64,000 nucleotides of DNA from Dactylellina haptotyla (lineage: Eukaryota > Ascomycota > Orbiliomycetes > Orbiliales > Orbiliaceae). The notes beneath the pieces were generated by a model. That model worked only from the letters and a program-made list of their open reading frames with translations, did not search any database and had not been told where the DNA came from. Within the stretch, counting starts at the first letter, position 1. Each line of letters begins with the position of its first letter. The position numbers were made by a program, and so were the translations under genes. This document shows, one piece after another, positions 22,499 through 33,218 of this stretch. The DNA lies in contig CM062383.1 in the NCBI GenBank assembly GCA_031310005.1, positions 310,001 through 374,000 of the forward strand. Direction: 5' to 3'.

Positions 22499-23347
22499 TT
22501 AAGTAGAATCGGATAGTGCAGTACGGAACAAGTCTTTCTGCATAATTTCGTCTTTCATCGCAACAAGTTCATCTACGTCCCAATTTACCCAGGCAAACCT
22601 CCCAGAGAGAAATGCTGCCTGGTCTGTGGTGGTCCAGGCTACAAAGTCGGCAGCAAGCTTGATATCGGTTGCTGGCAAAGCGCCCTCCAATCCAGATTTG
22701 ATCCCCATAGCAGTATGGACAAAGCCAGGGTGAACCGAGATGAATCGGGCAACAGTCTCTGGAACATCAACAGCGATAGACTCAGACCACCGTGCAAGAG
22801 CGGCTTTGCTAGCACCATAACCTGAATGGTTACCGATGCGTACCGAGTACGCCCCGATAGTGTTTAAAGTGACAACCACTGCTGGTGTATCAGGCTTAAA
22901 CGCCTGGCGGTGGCGAAGGAAAGCCTGGGTGACCAAAACTGTGCCAAATACGTTCACCGTGAATGCCTCCCAGTAGTCCTCAAGATTGACATCCACAAAA
23001 TTGGCAGGGGCAGGCATGAAGCCAGCATTGTTGATAAGATATTGGACAGGTTCCTTGAGGGAGTCGAAAAGGCGTTTGACATCGTTTTTGGAGGTGATAT
23101 CGACTTTGTAGAATGTCACTTTTGTATCTTTGAAAATTTTCAACTCCTCGGATGTGGCCTTGAGTTTGGCTTCATTGCGACCCACGAGAATTATCTCAGC
23201 GGCACCGCCAGCAGCAAATGACATCGCGATTGATGCGCCGATTCCATGCCCGCCTCCTGTGATTAACACAGATTTTCCTACTAGATCCTTGAAATTCGCT
23301 GGGTCAACGGCAGCATATGGGGCGAGATGTTGCTTTTGGATGCTCAT
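22499..23347 (-). CDS. classical short-chain dehydrogenase/reductase
   Basis: Single exon, 282 aa. It shows the Rossmann signature 'TGGGHGIG' (30-37), 'NNAG' (106-109) and the active-site 'YGASK' (Y177, K181). The usual catalytic Ser about 13 residues before Tyr is not obvious: the stretch reads 'LNTIGAYS', so Thr163 may take that place. 'GRNEAK' after the second strand suggests NADP(H), since Arg there contacts the 2'-phosphate. No signal peptide or membrane anchor. Substrate unknown. It is convergent with the bZIP gene (163 bp between stops) and may belong with it and the peptide gene as a small tailoring or regulatory set. Confidence 0.85.
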   Translation of the reverse strand: MSIQKQHLAPYAAVDPANFKDLVGKSVLITGGGHGIGASIAMSFAAGGAAEIILVGRNEAKLKATSEELKIFKDTKVTFYKVDITSKNDVKRLFDSLKEPVQYLINNAGFMPAPANFVDVNLEDYWEAFTVNVFGTVLVTQAFLRHRQAFKPDTPAVVVTLNTIGAYSVRIGNHSGYGASKAALARWSESIAVDVPETVARFISVHPGFVHTAMGIKSGLEGALPATDIKLAADFVAWTTTDQAAFLSGRFAWVNWDVDELVAMKDEIMQKDLFRTALSDST

Positions 23348-26051
23348 GATTCGAAGTTCGAGGATTAAAATTCTGACGATATATATTGATTGCGTGGTAA
23401 AATATTATGTATCGCGACTTTGGGGTGTTAAACTTATGATTTCGATATCACGATTCTTAGGTTCGAGCTTGGTAAACTACTGGTATATATATATATTTCC
23501 AATCTCTTGTGTGATTATAATATCATTCCGATCAGCGAGTAGAGAGTTCGAGCGTCGTTGTTATTCAGAATCGGCACAATTACGGTCCTGTACGAAATAA
23601 AGGGCAGAAGCACTAGATATAGTACAAAATGCCAACCAGGACAAGCTTGCAAGTTAGTCGATCTCATAAACAGTGCCGTTTGTAACTAGGGTGGTGGTTG
23701 GATTATAATATCAAATAATTTGGTGAAACCATGATAAGACCCCAGGAATCGATAATCAGAGACCTTGCGGTCTTGGGCGATATTGTAGTACTGGACACAT
23801 GGGTAATTTCTAGCGTCTATGTGCGTTTATTATCGTCGGAGTGATTTCATAATATTTTCCAAAGACATATTATTTTCTCCATGAATTGTACTGTGGCTTT
23901 AGCTGCTCCGTTTATAATATCAGCCCGACCCTGCGGTCCTGAATTGCGCAAATACGAATTGATCCCGTAGAAATTTTGTATCAACTACTAAAGAAAAAGA
24001 AGGAGCACATCAGCAATTATCTTCACAGGGGATAAGGGCTTCTTCTATTACCAGCAATCCCCGTCGCAATTTCGACGTGTATTTGCACGTTAGCACTCCA
24101 GAGAAGAGTGTACCCAATTTCAAGTGCTCAACACAATCCGTTGCCGTCGAACCAAACGTCTTGATGCAAGCCCTTTCTAGCACGCTAGCTTGGCATGCTC
24201 TTGATACCAGACGTGGCATGAATGATTCGAAATTATTATCCTGAGGATCCATCTTTGTATAATTCCATGGACTCCAAAAAAAGCCGGATAATTTTACTAA
24301 TATGAGCAACCAAAAGATGGGTTTCGTCCTTCAGTTCACATTAATTTGCAGTTAACTTTTAACGGCTCACATTTGTCTCGTAAACCAACGCTCTGCAACG
24401 AGACAAGCTCACATGGAGATATCCGATTTCTAGTTGCGAAGCTTCAAGCACGGAAGTCCGGCCTCGCGATATCGATAAGCGAGTGTGTTCAATTAAGATG
24501 TTGAAGAAAGGTTCGGATGAAACTCCCACATTTCTAGGGTCGACAATTAGCCGGCCCGTCAATGCTACGTCGCGCTACCCGAGATATTGGGCCCTTGATC
24601 TCAAGTGGCTGGCAGCTGTCGTGATCGGGTTGTCATGATCCCAATATTTTGGGGTGGCTCTTAATATAATAGACGTGCAGACGCTTTGACCCCTTCGCAC
24701 AGGGCTTTGCTAACTGGCTGCCATACAACCGTGGGACAAGCTTTCTGGCGGCGAAATAAACATCTCTCCCCGGACCTAGCTTCCCCAGAGGAGTTGAATC
24801 ATGCGTAGGGTTTAACGTTTTTGACAGCTCATAAAGAATCTGTCGAAATGACGCCATGCAAACCGATGCCTCAGTCTGTGGTGAGCTCCGGAATATAGCT
24901 CTAGGCTTCTGATTCAGATTTTTGGAGATAAATGCAAGACCCGATTTACAATAAACCTTAATATGAATCTCAAACACGCAGATGTTGGTCCCAATAGCAG
25001 TTAAGACCACCCATTGTTCTTGAAATAAAATGTTCTATGGAAAATAAGTAGACAGGATGTGTAAATAGATTCTACGATATCAATTGGATTCCAACTATCT
25101 TGACAAGTAACAAACTATAAATTAGAAGCTTTGTACTGCGCTCTTGACTAACGATTCACTCTCACGATGTGCGCTTAGAGCAGAAACAGCTCGCATATCC
25201 ATCCGTTTGCTCGGTGCTCGAGTGGGAGCTCAAGGCTTCGTAACAAGGATACACGACAGGCCCTCAAATAGCTCAGTCTGTTATAGACTCCTCCCTAAAC
25301 TTCGGAGTTATAAAGCATAATGATCTAGATAGTTATAAGGCTCCTCCAAAATCAAATTGGATAGATAATTGATTTATAGCAGTATATTTAAATAGAAAAC
25401 TAGTCCCTCGAGACCACTTTTAGTGCCCTGACAAGTACCCTAACTAATGATCGTTTGCTTCCCCACAGCTGATCACAAGCCTTAATTTGTGGGCCCTGTG
25501 TACCCTTGGCATCAATCGAATCCTACATTAAACATGATTGCGCATGCAGCCTAACACGCGAATGCAGGGGTTTCTAGCTAGATCTTTGTTTTAGTTGGAA
25601 TCATGCCCTACATAGGTGCAAGTTGCAAGTGGGGCGGATTCCATTAGCCTTGGAAGCGCAAATAACTAGCCTTGGAGTAATGGCGATTCTTGAGCGGCTT
25701 TTTGCATTAGCAGGGCTTGATAACAAGTTCGGATTATTGATATATCAGTAATCATTGCTCGTTTCCTCATGATCAATTCTCCGGGGGTGGTGGACAGATC
25801 GGTCCGCACGGAGAGCGGGACGGTTTTCCAGAGGTCGTATTAGCCTCGCAGAAACATCTGTACAGAGACGCAGCTATTGCTTCAAGGAAGAGACATATAA
25901 AAGGCCCAGAAACCCCGAAGCATATAATTTGTGTTATTATTTATCTTTAGTCGTTATCCAACTAGCTAGTTGACTGGGCTCACTATTTCTGATCTCGTAT
26001 CTATATTAAAAGCTCGAAATATACTGAATAGTTTAGATCAATAAGTCAACC
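23348..26051. other. 2.7 kb AT-rich gene-free interval
   Basis: Only short, poorly composed open frames on both strands. No tRNA, repeat family or protein segment recognised. The right end carries the promoter of the Thr-rich secreted protein gene. Confidence 0.5.
25896..25902 (+). promoter_or_regulatory. TATA box of the Thr-rich secreted protein gene
   Basis: 'TATAAAA' about 150 bp upstream of the ATG at 26052, in a local drop of coding-like sequence; position and match fit a core promoter. Confidence 0.45.
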
Positions 26052-26780
26052 ATGCTGTTCACAAGCGTTTTCGCCGCATTTTTGCTTGCCATTACGGCAT
26101 CGGCTAGCCCTCTTGTATTGGACCGAAGGGACTGCCCAGCCCCAACCCTGACAACGACAACCGTAGTTGTACCGACCCCAACCACCAGCACTGCTCTGAC
26201 AATCGGGACTATTTGGCAGACTACAACTACTCTAGGAAGTATTACAGCGACTAGAACCACCAAGTATACTTTTAGTTACTCGGTCACGAAAACTATTTAC
26301 TCCCCAGCGGTTACCACAATCCCAGGTACGCATTTTCGAATCTGCTCGTTTTTTGGAGTGCGGCCACCCCATCAGTTACTAATTCTACTTAATAACATAG
26401 TGACCACCATATCTTCCAATTTCACCGCTCCTCCTTCGACTTCTGTTTGGATAACTCTCACCCTAACAACTACCCTCCCTGGCGCGCCACCTACCGATCC
26501 TTGCTTCGTCACCACTTGCTTCAAGACAGTGCTCCCTACGGCCACCGTTACCATAACATATGACATTCTTTATGCTTATGGTTATACCATCGTTACGGAT
26601 CACGTTTCAACAGTAACTAAATATTACACAAGGACTTCTACACAAACCACGACGGTTCCAAAATCTACAAAGGTTTTGAGCACCGTCTATACCACTCGGA
26701 CCTACACTCCCCTTACCGTTATTGCTGAGACAGTTTGGAAAACCGCTTACTCCACACCAATTCCAACCTTTTGTGGCTAG
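26052..26780 (+). CDS. Thr-rich secreted or cell-wall protein
   Basis: Two exons, 26052-26325 and 26401-26780, 217 aa. The 75-nt intron (gtacgc...acatag, branch 'ttactaat') is a multiple of three without a stop, so unspliced RNA would still read through with 25 extra residues that do not fit the Thr-rich pattern. The signal peptide is 'MLFTSVFAAFLLAITASAS', followed by 'LVLDRRD', a possible dibasic trimming site at 25-26. The mature part is almost entirely Thr/Ser/Val ('TTTTVVVPTPTT', 'LTLTTTLPG'), expected to be heavily O-mannosylated, with a central 'CFVTTCF' cysteine pair and a final Cys. No GPI-anchor signal. Typical of cell-wall or extracellular low-complexity proteins; no enzymatic domain. 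Confidence 0.75.
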   Translation: MLFTSVFAAFLLAITASASPLVLDRRDCPAPTLTTTTVVVPTPTTSTALTIGTIWQTTTTLGSITATRTTKYTFSYSVTKTIYSPAVTTIPGTHFRICSFFGVRPPHQLLILLNNIVTTISSNFTAPPSTSVWITLTLTTTLPGAPPTDPCFVTTCFKTVLPTATVTITYDILYAYGYTIVTDHVSTVTKYYTRTSTQTTTVPKSTKVLSTVYTTRTYTPLTVIAETVWKTAYSTPIPTFCG

Positions 26781-28132
26781 TCGCCTGAAATACTGGTCCC
26801 CTAACTACCACCATTTAGTGCATAGACAGGCCGTATGGTGGGCGATGTATATAGGAAGCACATTTCACCATAAACAAAATAGAATTATGAATATTATTGC
26901 AGAGATAGGAGCCACATTACCAGGGCGACAATTCGTTCCTCGAGCATGAATCTTTTATCCTTCCAGTTATAATAATTGACTTAGGTCCATCACTCGTTCT
27001 TAAAGAATTTTTACCTTTCCCAAGGAGAGTTTCCGAATCATCTCATCGTAGTACCATGTTGTCATCCTTAACCCCGACCCTGTGTAGCCGTCGTTAAAGT
27101 TGACGTTCGAGTAAGGAGAGTTGACTAGGCTGGTCATGAAGGTTAATACCTTCAAATGAGACTTCCATATCTCTATCCTGATATAAAGTTTTTCACAGCT
27201 CAAAGATCCTTCTTCAAACTTAATGAAACCCTCGATTTGAGAATTCGTTGGTAACCATTGTCTACCAATTTCTCTGGCACTGCCACCACGCCTTCGTGTC
27301 ACGTTCCAAGAGAGAGATAGTTTAGTTAAATTTAGTCAAGAACTAGAAGATAGTCCGGCTCATGCGTTGAGTTCGAGCAGACAACGCCGTTTTGCAGTAC
27401 TCCAGGCATACCATGGTATACCAGAGCTGACATTGATCATATTGAGTTTCGCATTTCAGTTGCCCCTAGGCCAGCTATTGATATGTTGGCGAAATGGGAA
27501 GCCTTCTTTAGATACAACGGAAAATCAAGCGCAAAATTTTTCAGACAGTTACATGGCTGAGCAGAAGCTTTTTGGAAAGTAGAAATGTCCTGCTCTCTAA
27601 CTCCATATCTCCGCTCCAGCGCTGCGGAAGTCTGTCAGCAAGTGTGGTCTTGGCACTGTCAGCAGGAGACATTTGCATATGGTGCTATCGCAACACAGCC
27701 GTCTAAACCGAATTCGGAAAATAATCTCGAAAACGTCAATTTGGTTTCAAGCTGCTGAAAGCAAGGCGAAGATTCTTCGCGCACGCAGTTCGGTATTTTA
27801 GTTGCACCGTGTATATGAATATAAAAGCCCTTGGGCTCCCAGCAGTCTGATTTGGGCCAGTCATTGCAATCCCACTCGCATCACAATATATTCATTTCGA
27901 AATCTCAAGCCAATTCAGTTCCTTCGGATCCAGCTTCAAAACCAAGCGCTTTTTTAGGCCTCATTTCCGTATTAAGCTAGCAATCATTCCTAATACCTAC
28001 CAACTTTAATCTCGAACTATTATATCGGTCCCGCCTATCAACCCACAACACCGCTAAATAGGCATTTTACGGTATCCATACTTACTAAAAAGACACCCGA
28101 AAACCGTCAAACTTCAAGTTTTTGACGGGAAC
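26781..28132. other. intergenic
   Basis: About 1.35 kb without a supported gene. Short frames at 27000-27302 (minus) and 27367-27582 (plus) have no recognisable features. Confidence 0.45.
27820..27826 (+). promoter_or_regulatory. TATA-like element upstream of the atypical SDR gene
   Basis: 'TATAAAA' about 310 bp before the ATG at 28133, which would imply a long 5' UTR. Match is good, distance less so. Confidence 0.3.
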
Positions 28133-28858
28133 ATGTCTCATATAATCATAACTGGGGCCACTGGCCTCGCCGGTTCCGCCATTCTACAACAAGCGCTCGC
28201 AAACCCCGCTGTGTCGAAAGTCTCTATTCTCTCACGGCGCCCCGTTGCTAGCGCGGAGGGCAACTCAAAAGCCAACGTCATCATCCATAAGGATTTCTCG
28301 TCATACCCACCCGAGCTTCTTTCCCAGCTCTCCGGCGCGTCAGCATGTATCTGGGCGCAAGGGAAATCAAGTGTAGGAATGTCAGAGGAAGACTACACTG
28401 TACTCACTAAAGACTACCCGATAGCGGCGGCGCAAGCGTTCAAAACTCTCCCGGCAGCCGGAGGAAAATTCAACTTTGTTCACGTTTCCGGGCGAGGCGC
28501 GAATACCGAGGGCAAAGGCCAAATGTTTGCTCGCGTGAAGGGAGATGCCGAGAAAATACTTCTGGGGATAGCGGCAGAGCAATCTACATTCTCGGTGTAC
28601 AACCTTCGACCGGGAGCGATTGATCCTGGCAAAAATTGGTCCGCTGATAGGAAGCAGAGTGGGATCGAAAGAACTTTTTTCGCGATAGCTCCTGTTATAC
28701 GACCTTTCATGTCAGGATTATTCACACCAGTTGATGGTTTGGCGGATGTTGCTATCAAGTTGGCACTCGGCGACGGTGCAAAGTTGACAGGGGATGGTAT
28801 TAATGCAGATGGATTTACTCTTGAGAATCCTGCTATCAGAAGACTCGCTGGCTTATAG
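28133..28858 (+). CDS. atypical SDR, NAD(P)-binding (TIP30/FMP52-like)
   Basis: Single exon, 241 aa. The N-terminal Rossmann motif 'IIITGATGLAGSAIL' (TGxxGxxG) is followed by 'VSILSRRP', with Arg after strand 2 favouring NADP(H). 'NFVHVSGRGAN' occupies the place of the active-site Ser strand, and 'YNLRPGAIDPGKN' matches the L-R-P-G segment of the TIP30/FMP52-like oxidoreductase group. The canonical YxxxK is not clear ('MFARVKGDAEK' occupies that region), as in several atypical members. No targeting signal is evident. Substrate unknown; alternatives are other NmrA/epimerase-like NAD(P)-binding proteins. Confidence 0.75.
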   Translation: MSHIIITGATGLAGSAILQQALANPAVSKVSILSRRPVASAEGNSKANVIIHKDFSSYPPELLSQLSGASACIWAQGKSSVGMSEEDYTVLTKDYPIAAAQAFKTLPAAGGKFNFVHVSGRGANTEGKGQMFARVKGDAEKILLGIAAEQSTFSVYNLRPGAIDPGKNWSADRKQSGIERTFFAIAPVIRPFMSGLFTPVDGLADVAIKLALGDGAKLTGDGINADGFTLENPAIRRLAGL

Positions 28859-29172
28859 TCCAATTTGTCGGAACATGTTTCGTTGAAGTTATCTTGTTAT
28901 ATTACATTTATACAAATTTAATTCTAATCTTGTTTGTATTCAGATGAAACCTGTAAAACTCATGATAAGCCCGGTGTTTCTACTAAGACCACAAAACTAC
29001 TCTTGATCTAAGATTGATGGAGACTCGAAGCGGGCCGGCGATCGGATTGCCCTTTTGTAAACTTTCGGGAATTCTACGAGTTCAGGCTCTTGAAAAGGAC
29101 CACGCCACCCCTCTGCACAGGAAAGAACATTATGTCCACTGACAAGATTGAGGATCTCTACAGGCACATATA
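28859..29172. other. convergent intergenic
   Basis: 314 bp between two converging genes, AT-rich, presumably both 3' UTRs. Confidence 0.4.
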
Positions 29173-30837
29173 CTATTCCGATTTAATTAGCAAATAGCTG
29201 TTCGAAGTAAACTGGATCAGTTTGTCAGACTCACTCGCTCGTTCTTGCAGAGATCGATTCTGCACGGTCATGTAGAAATTATCAACCTTACTAAGAAGCG
29301 CAGGCGTCATCCTCTTTTCTACATAACCCAGACAAATAGTCAAGTTCGGAAAATCCGAGACCAACACACTCAACGCTTCCTTCCCCATATCTACCGTCCA
29401 TCTATTAGTCACCATGTCAATTCTCAGATATTCTAGTTGAGGAGGGAAATGCTGTTTAATGAAAGAAACGCCAGAGAGCCGGGAATCGCCGAAAAACGTT
29501 CCGAGGACATCATAACAATACATATGAACTCGCTTGAGAGCCGTATAGTCAGAGAGGGCGGGTATGTGAGGCCGAGACAATATCGGCCAGCACCGGAACG
29601 TCAGCGTTTCCAGCGTCTGTTTGATTTCTGGTCGACCCATGATATCGAATATCCAGGATAAACTGATAAGGTCTTCTCCTTGACGGCCGTGCAAAGCAAA
29701 AGCTGCAGGAAAGGGGAAGAACTTGATATCTAAATGCTTCAACCCCTTTATTTGTTGGAGGAGTGATATGAGCGCATCTGTCGTCGATGGAGTTTCGTCC
29801 ATCCATAACCGTAGATCTTCGACAACCCAATCGCTTGTACTCGTAGACGAGACAGGATCGGGCCATGGTAGCGTATAGTCGATAGCGTGATCGTGCCCGA
29901 CGGTTGTATGATCTAGAGGTATGTATCCATTATACGCAACCTCTATGGCACCGTATATATCATCGGTACCGAGCACTTCGGCCTGGTAGTCCATCAGATC
30001 ATTGAAGTCCTCTTGGACTGATTTGTCTGACCTACAATCACTAAAGTCCAGCGAATCCGTCTCATCGGAGAACCCGTCATACTCGGATAAGGTCGGTGGT
30101 GGAATCAATTTCGGATATCCTGCTGAGCTCCCGAACCTCAAGTCGATACCCAAGGTTTTGATGCCTCTAGAAAGGAATCGTTCGAGTATAAAATAATTGG
30201 TAGAATCAAAATCCACTAGCCTTGTCGTGCCTAGGCGCTCAAGGTGAAACGGAGGCTCGAAATAATGCATAGTAGTGAGCAAGAATCTTGAGCTTTTCGC
30301 ACTAAGAGAGCACGCTAATTCAAGCTCCCTCAGATTCCGCAGTTGATATAAAATAATCGTGGCAAATGTTGCCATCCCATATTCCTCTATATGACCTTCG
30401 ATAAATCCGAAAAGTTCTTCGCCTTTATCCGCTTTATCTTTCAAGAGGGATCTGATAACTGGTAGTTTCTCCTTAAGTTCGTCGTCATACTCGTCGACGA
30501 GGTAAAATGCATCCTCACTCCTCAGTCTGAAAGTCGCAGCTCTAACAAACTCACTAAATGGCTCCGTCAAGGAATATATTACCATATTGAGAAGAGCATC
30601 AGGAAAGTAGTTGCATTCGTTGAACATGAGATGCCGGTTAATGAGAGGATATAAGATATTGCGCAGTCTGCGACATGTTTGAGCCAATGAATTTAGAAAC
30701 CCGTTGCGCTCAGTCTCAACTGTCATAACCAGATAATCCGCGATGTTGAGGATTATCTCATCTGGGAGATCTGGGAGACGCGTGTGCATCTGCGCGTCCA
30801 TGGCAGCGACGGTTTGGGTGCTGTCGTTTTGCGACAT
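29173..30837 (-). CDS. F-box protein
   Basis: Single exon, 554 aa from the ATG at 30837 ('MSQNDSTQTV'). An upstream GTG in the same frame is not a credible start. The F-box is at about 21-64: 'LPDLPDEIILNIADYLV', then 'LAQTCRRLRNILYPLI'. The rest contains leucine-rich, irregular repeat-like stretches ('LRELELACSLSAKSSRFLL', 'GLKHLDIKFFPFPAAFAL') and an acidic insert ('DETDSLDFSDCRSD'). Probable SCF substrate receptor, substrate unknown. Not obviously closer to one of the other F-box genes here than to the general family. Confidence 0.85.
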   Translation of the reverse strand: MSQNDSTQTVAAMDAQMHTRLPDLPDEIILNIADYLVMTVETERNGFLNSLAQTCRRLRNILYPLINRHLMFNECNYFPDALLNMVIYSLTEPFSEFVRAATFRLRSEDAFYLVDEYDDELKEKLPVIRSLLKDKADKGEELFGFIEGHIEEYGMATFATIILYQLRNLRELELACSLSAKSSRFLLTTMHYFEPPFHLERLGTTRLVDFDSTNYFILERFLSRGIKTLGIDLRFGSSAGYPKLIPPPTLSEYDGFSDETDSLDFSDCRSDKSVQEDFNDLMDYQAEVLGTDDIYGAIEVAYNGYIPLDHTTVGHDHAIDYTLPWPDPVSSTSTSDWVVEDLRLWMDETPSTTDALISLLQQIKGLKHLDIKFFPFPAAFALHGRQGEDLISLSWIFDIMGRPEIKQTLETLTFRCWPILSRPHIPALSDYTALKRVHMYCYDVLGTFFGDSRLSGVSFIKQHFPPQLEYLRIDMVTNRWTVDMGKEALSVLVSDFPNLTICLGYVEKRMTPALLSKVDNFYMTVQNRSLQERASESDKLIQFTSNSYLLIKSE

Positions 30838-31428
30838 GATTGTATATGTAGCTCTTCGGGCCACGGGCGGGGCTTGTTAATTTATAACTTTAGGACGTGG
30901 CTCATCATGCCTCGACGCGTGCTCACGCTTGTTTCGTTTGCGTCCGAAGGAAAAGCCCATTGGCCCACCTACTCAGAGGGTGTGCTTGTACGCTTTTGGA
31001 CCTTGGGCTAACCTTGAGGTTAGAACTGGAGGTTTGATACAACACAAATCAGTTCCATAGCCCTGTGCTTCGAATGATCTGGTTACGAGACTGCAGACTG
31101 CAAATGATCATTCTTCCTGAGAAGTTGTATCCGAAATATCAACATCGTGGCATCCTATATTTTGGAGGTTGAGAAAAATACAAGTATTCTTTATCTTTAG
31201 ATGTATTCTGTAATACACTGTCTCGAGTGCCAATAGATGTAACCCGTTATATACATATAACGTTATTGTCAAAAGTCACACCCGGGTGCACCCCGGAAGC
31301 TCCGCATAAATTTATTTCTCCATGAACGACTTCAGTCCTACTTTCGCAGATTTTTCGCTACTCAATCTTCACAAGTTGTATCCAAATCATTCATGATCAG
31401 AATAGTTTCATATATACATTAGAAAGTT
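30838..31428. other. intergenic
   Basis: About 590 bp of spacer holding the F-box promoter and the 3' end of the membrane-protein gene. Nothing else recognised. Confidence 0.4.
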
Positions 31429-33218
31429 CTATATAAACTTGTAGCTCGGAGTAGGAATTAGAATACTATCTTTTGACAATGCATCGTCTTCATCCTCGTC
31501 CACCTCTTGAGCATCTGGAATGCTATGAGTGGAGTACGCACTTGACGAATTTTCTCGCGCAACATCTGAACTTTGATACATAATAGATGCCGCTGTGATT
31601 ATGATGGCAGGACTCATAGCCTGCCTGTCGGAATTGCTTGACCCCAAAGATCTACTGCTGGGGTCAACTATCTCGCGAACTTGCCTTTCATTCGTGGGAC
31701 CACTTTCCGATTCTATCTTCTCGATTCTTCCTTCTTCCAAATCACACGAATCTTGCATTCCATTTACGTTCTCCGTCTGAATCTTATGGAAGAGCCCTCG
31801 TTTTTTGATATTATCAATTACCCAACGCAGTCCACGCTCCACCCAAGTTCTCATGGCCGGAAGGCATGTAACAATAATTGCCCAAGCTGGCTCTAATGGC
31901 CACAGGAAGGTCGTGAACAAGCCACCCCCTAAATGGATGGGGATAGAGTAAGTCACAGGAGTGCTTGGCAGGAACCCGTTACAGACCATGAGACCGAGGC
32001 ATCCGAGACCTAAGATGAAAATAATTGCAACGGATAGTTTTTCTAGATGGGTAATGTTCCTAAGACGTAAAACTATGAAAAAAGGTAAAGCGTAGACTAT
32101 GCCAAATAGTATTGTAAGCTCATGTAGACCGCTGCGTAGTAACTTGACTTAAGGCCAAAAGGCCTGGGGTCCGAAACATACCCAATATCTCGGTCATCGT
32201 GTGGCATGCTAATACAACAGCGAATACCGGTATGTACGACAACGGACTGCATCCGTGCTTAGCGCTAGGCAGAGTCGGATCACTCGGCTCCCTATCAGAG
32301 AATGACAAAATAGTTAGGAAATGCTCGATATGCCGTTCATATATGTGACAAATCTTCATCTTACCAGGCCGAAGAAAATGGTTGACACCAAAATAATATC
32401 AACCCCGTTGTCGTTAGATAGCTTAAAACTGTGAAACCGAGTGTAAAGTGCAACAATATCCTTGTCTTTCGCACCATTGGCGGGATTATGGTATAGTAGA
32501 ATCGTATCCAAGCAAACTTCACGCAATATAGCGGCGTATAGTAGAGAACTTTCATGGTCCAGGTCATCTAATCTAAGTAAGTCTCATCATAAGAGATATT
32601 GGGGTTGAAAGATCGCGGATTTGCAAAAAATAATCAAGATCACAAATACCTTTCGTTGCCTATTTGCGGCTCTCCACACGAGATCAAAGTCATCTGTAAC
32701 AAATTTGAGGTTTTCGGTATCATAGAAAATATGCTCGTTCCACGCGCGTTGCTTATAAGAATAAGCCGCTGTTTCGAGCGCCATTGCTGTTGCAAAGGTG
32801 ATCCACGCTATTCCTAACAGGACTTCTTCAGAGTTCGCGATCTCTCGTCGAACACGCAGTATTATGCGCAATGTTACGAAAAGAAAAGTTATTGCGACGA
32901 GCGACATCTCGCATTTCTGATATCAAGAATATATTTTCCGTTAGTAAGGTACTAGATAATGACGTTTTAATATAATCAATGCGATCGCAGAGAAATCTTG
33001 AAATCATATTTAAAAAAAACTCTGCAAAACCATACCGCTACCAAACTTGGATGAACGATTGAGGATTGGTCATAATGGTCAACAAAAACAAAACTTTCGT
33101 CAGTCCACTCTCCAATGTGGAAGAACTCTTCCCAGGTCTGGAATCGCGGCGCTGTAAAGTTCGAAATCGGACCACCGCGATCGAGATCGTCTATCCGACC
33201 CACAGTTACCTCGACCAT
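31429..33218 (-). CDS. SAT4/Pth11-like seven-helix membrane protein
   Basis: Five exons on the minus strand: 33036-33218, 32650-32916, 32365-32567, 32182-32291 and 31429-32096 (introns 119, 82, 73 and 85 nt; phases 0, 0, 2, 1), 476 aa. Hydrophobic helices in order: 'SLVAITFLFVTLRIIL', 'EVLLGIAWITFATAMAL', 'VLYYTPLYCVKFAWI', 'LHFTLGFTVLSYLTTTGLIL', 'YIPVFAVVLACH', 'LSVAIIFILGLGCLGLMV' and 'FLWPLEPAWAIIVTCLPAM'. 'YYTPLYCVKF', 'FWCQPFSSAWEP' and 'EPAWAIIVTCLPAMR' match the conserved K-x-S / C-x-P / E-x-x-x-x-I-I-x-x-x-P-x-x-R positions of the fungal SAT4/rhodopsin-like family that includes the Pth11 surface sensor. A long polar cytoplasmic tail follows. Likely plasma-membrane sensor, ligand unknown. 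The N-terminal ATG is the least certain part; there is no CFEM domain. Confidence 0.78.

Noticed and set aside
30838-30864. upstream GTG start for the second F-box gene
   Set aside because: GTG is not a usual nuclear start in fungi, and the ATG at 30837 is in the same frame before the F-box.
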